NCBI GenBank assembly: GCA_902785295.1
Contig: CACZYK010000018.1
Coordinates: forward strand, 1-43,997
DNA: 43,997 nt
From: an uncultured Clostridium sp.
GTDB lineage: Bacteria; Bacillota; Clostridia; Clostridiales; Clostridiaceae
Direction: 5' to 3'
Shown here in pieces: positions 42,897 to 43,997 of this stretch. The notes below the pieces were generated by a model, which was given only the letters and a program-made list of their open reading frames with translations, searched no databases and was not told where the DNA came from. Each line of letters begins with the position of its first letter. Within the stretch, counting starts at the first letter, position 1. A program made the translations under genes and the position numbers.

Positions 42897-43892
42897 TTAT
42901 AAAAGATTTATTATATTTTTTATTTCATTTAAATATTTATAATTATCATAATAAAGCTTTTCTGCCTCATACATAGATACTTTTTTAAATCTTATACTGC
43001 TATTTGGTGAAAGTTGTGCAAGTAGAGGAATATCAGCTTTTATCACATGAGCAAATTTTGGGTATCCGCCTGCTGTTTGTCTATCAGCTAATAAGATAAT
43101 GGGATTTCCATCTGGTGGAACTTGAATTGTTCCTAATGAAACCTCTCCTGATATCATCTCTATTTTTTCTTTAAACTTAATCTTACTTCCTTCTAATCTG
43201 TACCCCATTCTATCTGATTTTGAAGTCACCTTATAACTATTATTATAAAAATTATATAAACTATCTTTGTCTGCAAGATTATATTGCATGTCTTCAAATA
43301 CTCTTATCTCTTGATTTTGGTTTGTATAATTAAATGGATTTTTAGCAAACCACATAGCTTCAATAAAGCCACTTTTTTCTTTATATTTTAATAATGAATT
43401 TATTATTTTTTCTGAACTATTGCTTCTTTTACCTATTTTAATGGTATCTCCTTTAATTAAAGCTCTACCATTAAGCCCTCCTATTTTTCCTCTTATATAA
43501 GTGCTTTTACTTTCTAGAATTTTAGGTATTAAGAATCCTCCTGCAAAGGCTATATAAGCTCTACAGCCTTTAGTTGGTCCTTTAAAAGATAATATACTTT
43601 CTGTCTTTATAAATATAGGTTTATTATTTTCAACACTAATTCCATTAATAGTAGGTGAAAGTTCTGCACCAGTAATGGCTATTAATGTATTTTCACTTAT
43701 TTTTAACTCTGGTCCTAAAACTGTAGCTTCAAGGCACGCTTCGTTTATATCATTTCCAACTAATATATTAGCTAATTTTAGGCTAAATATATCCATTGCC
43801 CCACTTACAACTATTCCAAACTTTTCATAGCCCTTTCTTCCATCATCTTGAATAGTAGTTAAAAGACCTGGTTTAACTACTGTTATGCTCAT
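42897..43892 (-). CDS. pxpC: 5-oxoprolinase subunit C / biotin-dependent carboxyltransferase family (KipA/PxpC)
   Basis: A 331-aa protein with ITVVKPGLLTTIQDDGRKGYEKFG, ISGAMDIFS-like VSGAMDIFSLKLANILVGND, LRLEGSKI-like YRLEGSKIKF, and ADRQTAGGYPKFAHVIKAD. The PxpABC complex hydrolyses 5-oxoproline; KipA acts in sporulation control in Bacillus. The ATG at 43892 fits the usual family N-terminus; longer frames start at TTG 43922. No strong ribosome binding site is visible, which suggests coupling to an upstream pxpB beyond the right edge. Confidence 0.85.
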   Translation of the reverse strand: MSITVVKPGLLTTIQDDGRKGYEKFGIVVSGAMDIFSLKLANILVGNDINEACLEATVLGPELKISENTLIAITGAELSPTINGISVENNKPIFIKTESILSFKGPTKGCRAYIAFAGGFLIPKILESKSTYIRGKIGGLNGRALIKGDTIKIGKRSNSSEKIINSLLKYKEKSGFIEAMWFAKNPFNYTNQNQEIRVFEDMQYNLADKDSLYNFYNNSYKVTSKSDRMGYRLEGSKIKFKEKIEMISGEVSLGTIQVPPDGNPIILLADRQTAGGYPKFAHVIKADIPLLAQLSPNSSIRFKKVSMYEAEKLYYDNYKYLNEIKNIINLL

Positions 43893-43997
43893 ATGTTTTT
43901 CTGCTACTAAAAACATATACAAATATATATGCTAGATGATTCGGATAAATCTCACGATTTTATCTTACTGTTTCAATGTATCTGTTTTTGTTATAAA

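Noticed and set aside
43923-43997. Tail of an upstream pxpB/kipI gene on the minus strand
   Set aside because: Two frames stay open from the right edge for 10-11 codons (one ending at 43960), and neither shows a recognisable PxpB ending, so no gene is claimed.

Overview
The window is about 44 kb of very AT-rich, low-GC Gram-positive DNA from a Clostridium. Gene content and layout resemble Clostridium perfringens; I judged this from family recognition and recalled gene order, not from a search. Shine-Dalgarno sites are strong (AGGAG types), GTG and TTG starts occur, and almost every gene lies on the minus strand. The plus-strand exceptions are a tRNA-Leu, a small lipoprotein and a PHP-domain phosphoesterase.

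Layout, left to right. Positions 1-3.6 kb look accessory: a DNA methylase/nuclease gene cut off before its catalytic NPPY motif, about 600 bp of gene-poor DNA, a Phd/ParE-type toxin-antitoxin pair and an unrecognised 263-aa protein. Positions 3.7-5.5 kb hold a GGGtGRT protein and its NifU-like scaffold partner behind a promoter with a perfect 12-bp palindrome. Next come tRNA-Leu(CAA), a small coiled-coil protein and an LTA-synthase-like sulfatase-fold enzyme. Positions 8.7-11.5 kb are a copper operon (copA, csoR) with a recognisable CsoR operator. The copA start is out of frame by one A in a homopolymer, and the protein ends in a fused CopZ-like domain. Positions 11.8-13.8 kb hold an ammonium transporter fused to a PII domain. 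It is preceded by a dense set of interlocking inverted repeats (about 13552-13767) that can form a kissing-loop RNA I cannot assign. A pyruvate-kinase-like protein without the C-terminal domain follows, with a 32-aa membrane ORF directly behind it.

Positions 15.6-20.4 kb are a folate operon transcribed pabA-pabB-pabC-HD protein-folP-folB/K. It has no folE, and the HD hydrolase is a candidate for a missing pterin step. Then come a PHP phosphoesterase, hprK with a DUF896 protein, a 6S RNA gene with consensus promoter and terminator, two small conserved proteins and a HelD-like helicase. Positions 26.1-29.7 kb form a methyl-cycle operon: luxS, a separate B12-methionine-synthase activation protein, and a MetH lacking that domain. 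A TagO/WecA-type transferase follows. Positions 31.1-39.6 kb are a complete nine-gene V-type ATPase operon (order GH-I-K-E-C-F-A-B-D). Its K subunit carries the full set of Na+-ligand residues known from Enterococcus hirae NtpK, suggesting a sodium pump. The right end holds a B12-binding radical SAM protein with a methyltransferase-like partner, a DEDDh exonuclease and a 5-oxoprolinase subunit C (PxpC/KipA-like).

The most unusual signals are the kissing-loop element upstream of amt, the homopolymer frameshift at the start of copA together with a possible internal start for a free CopZ-like chaperone, the truncated nuclease-methylase, and the HD protein in the folE-less folate operon.
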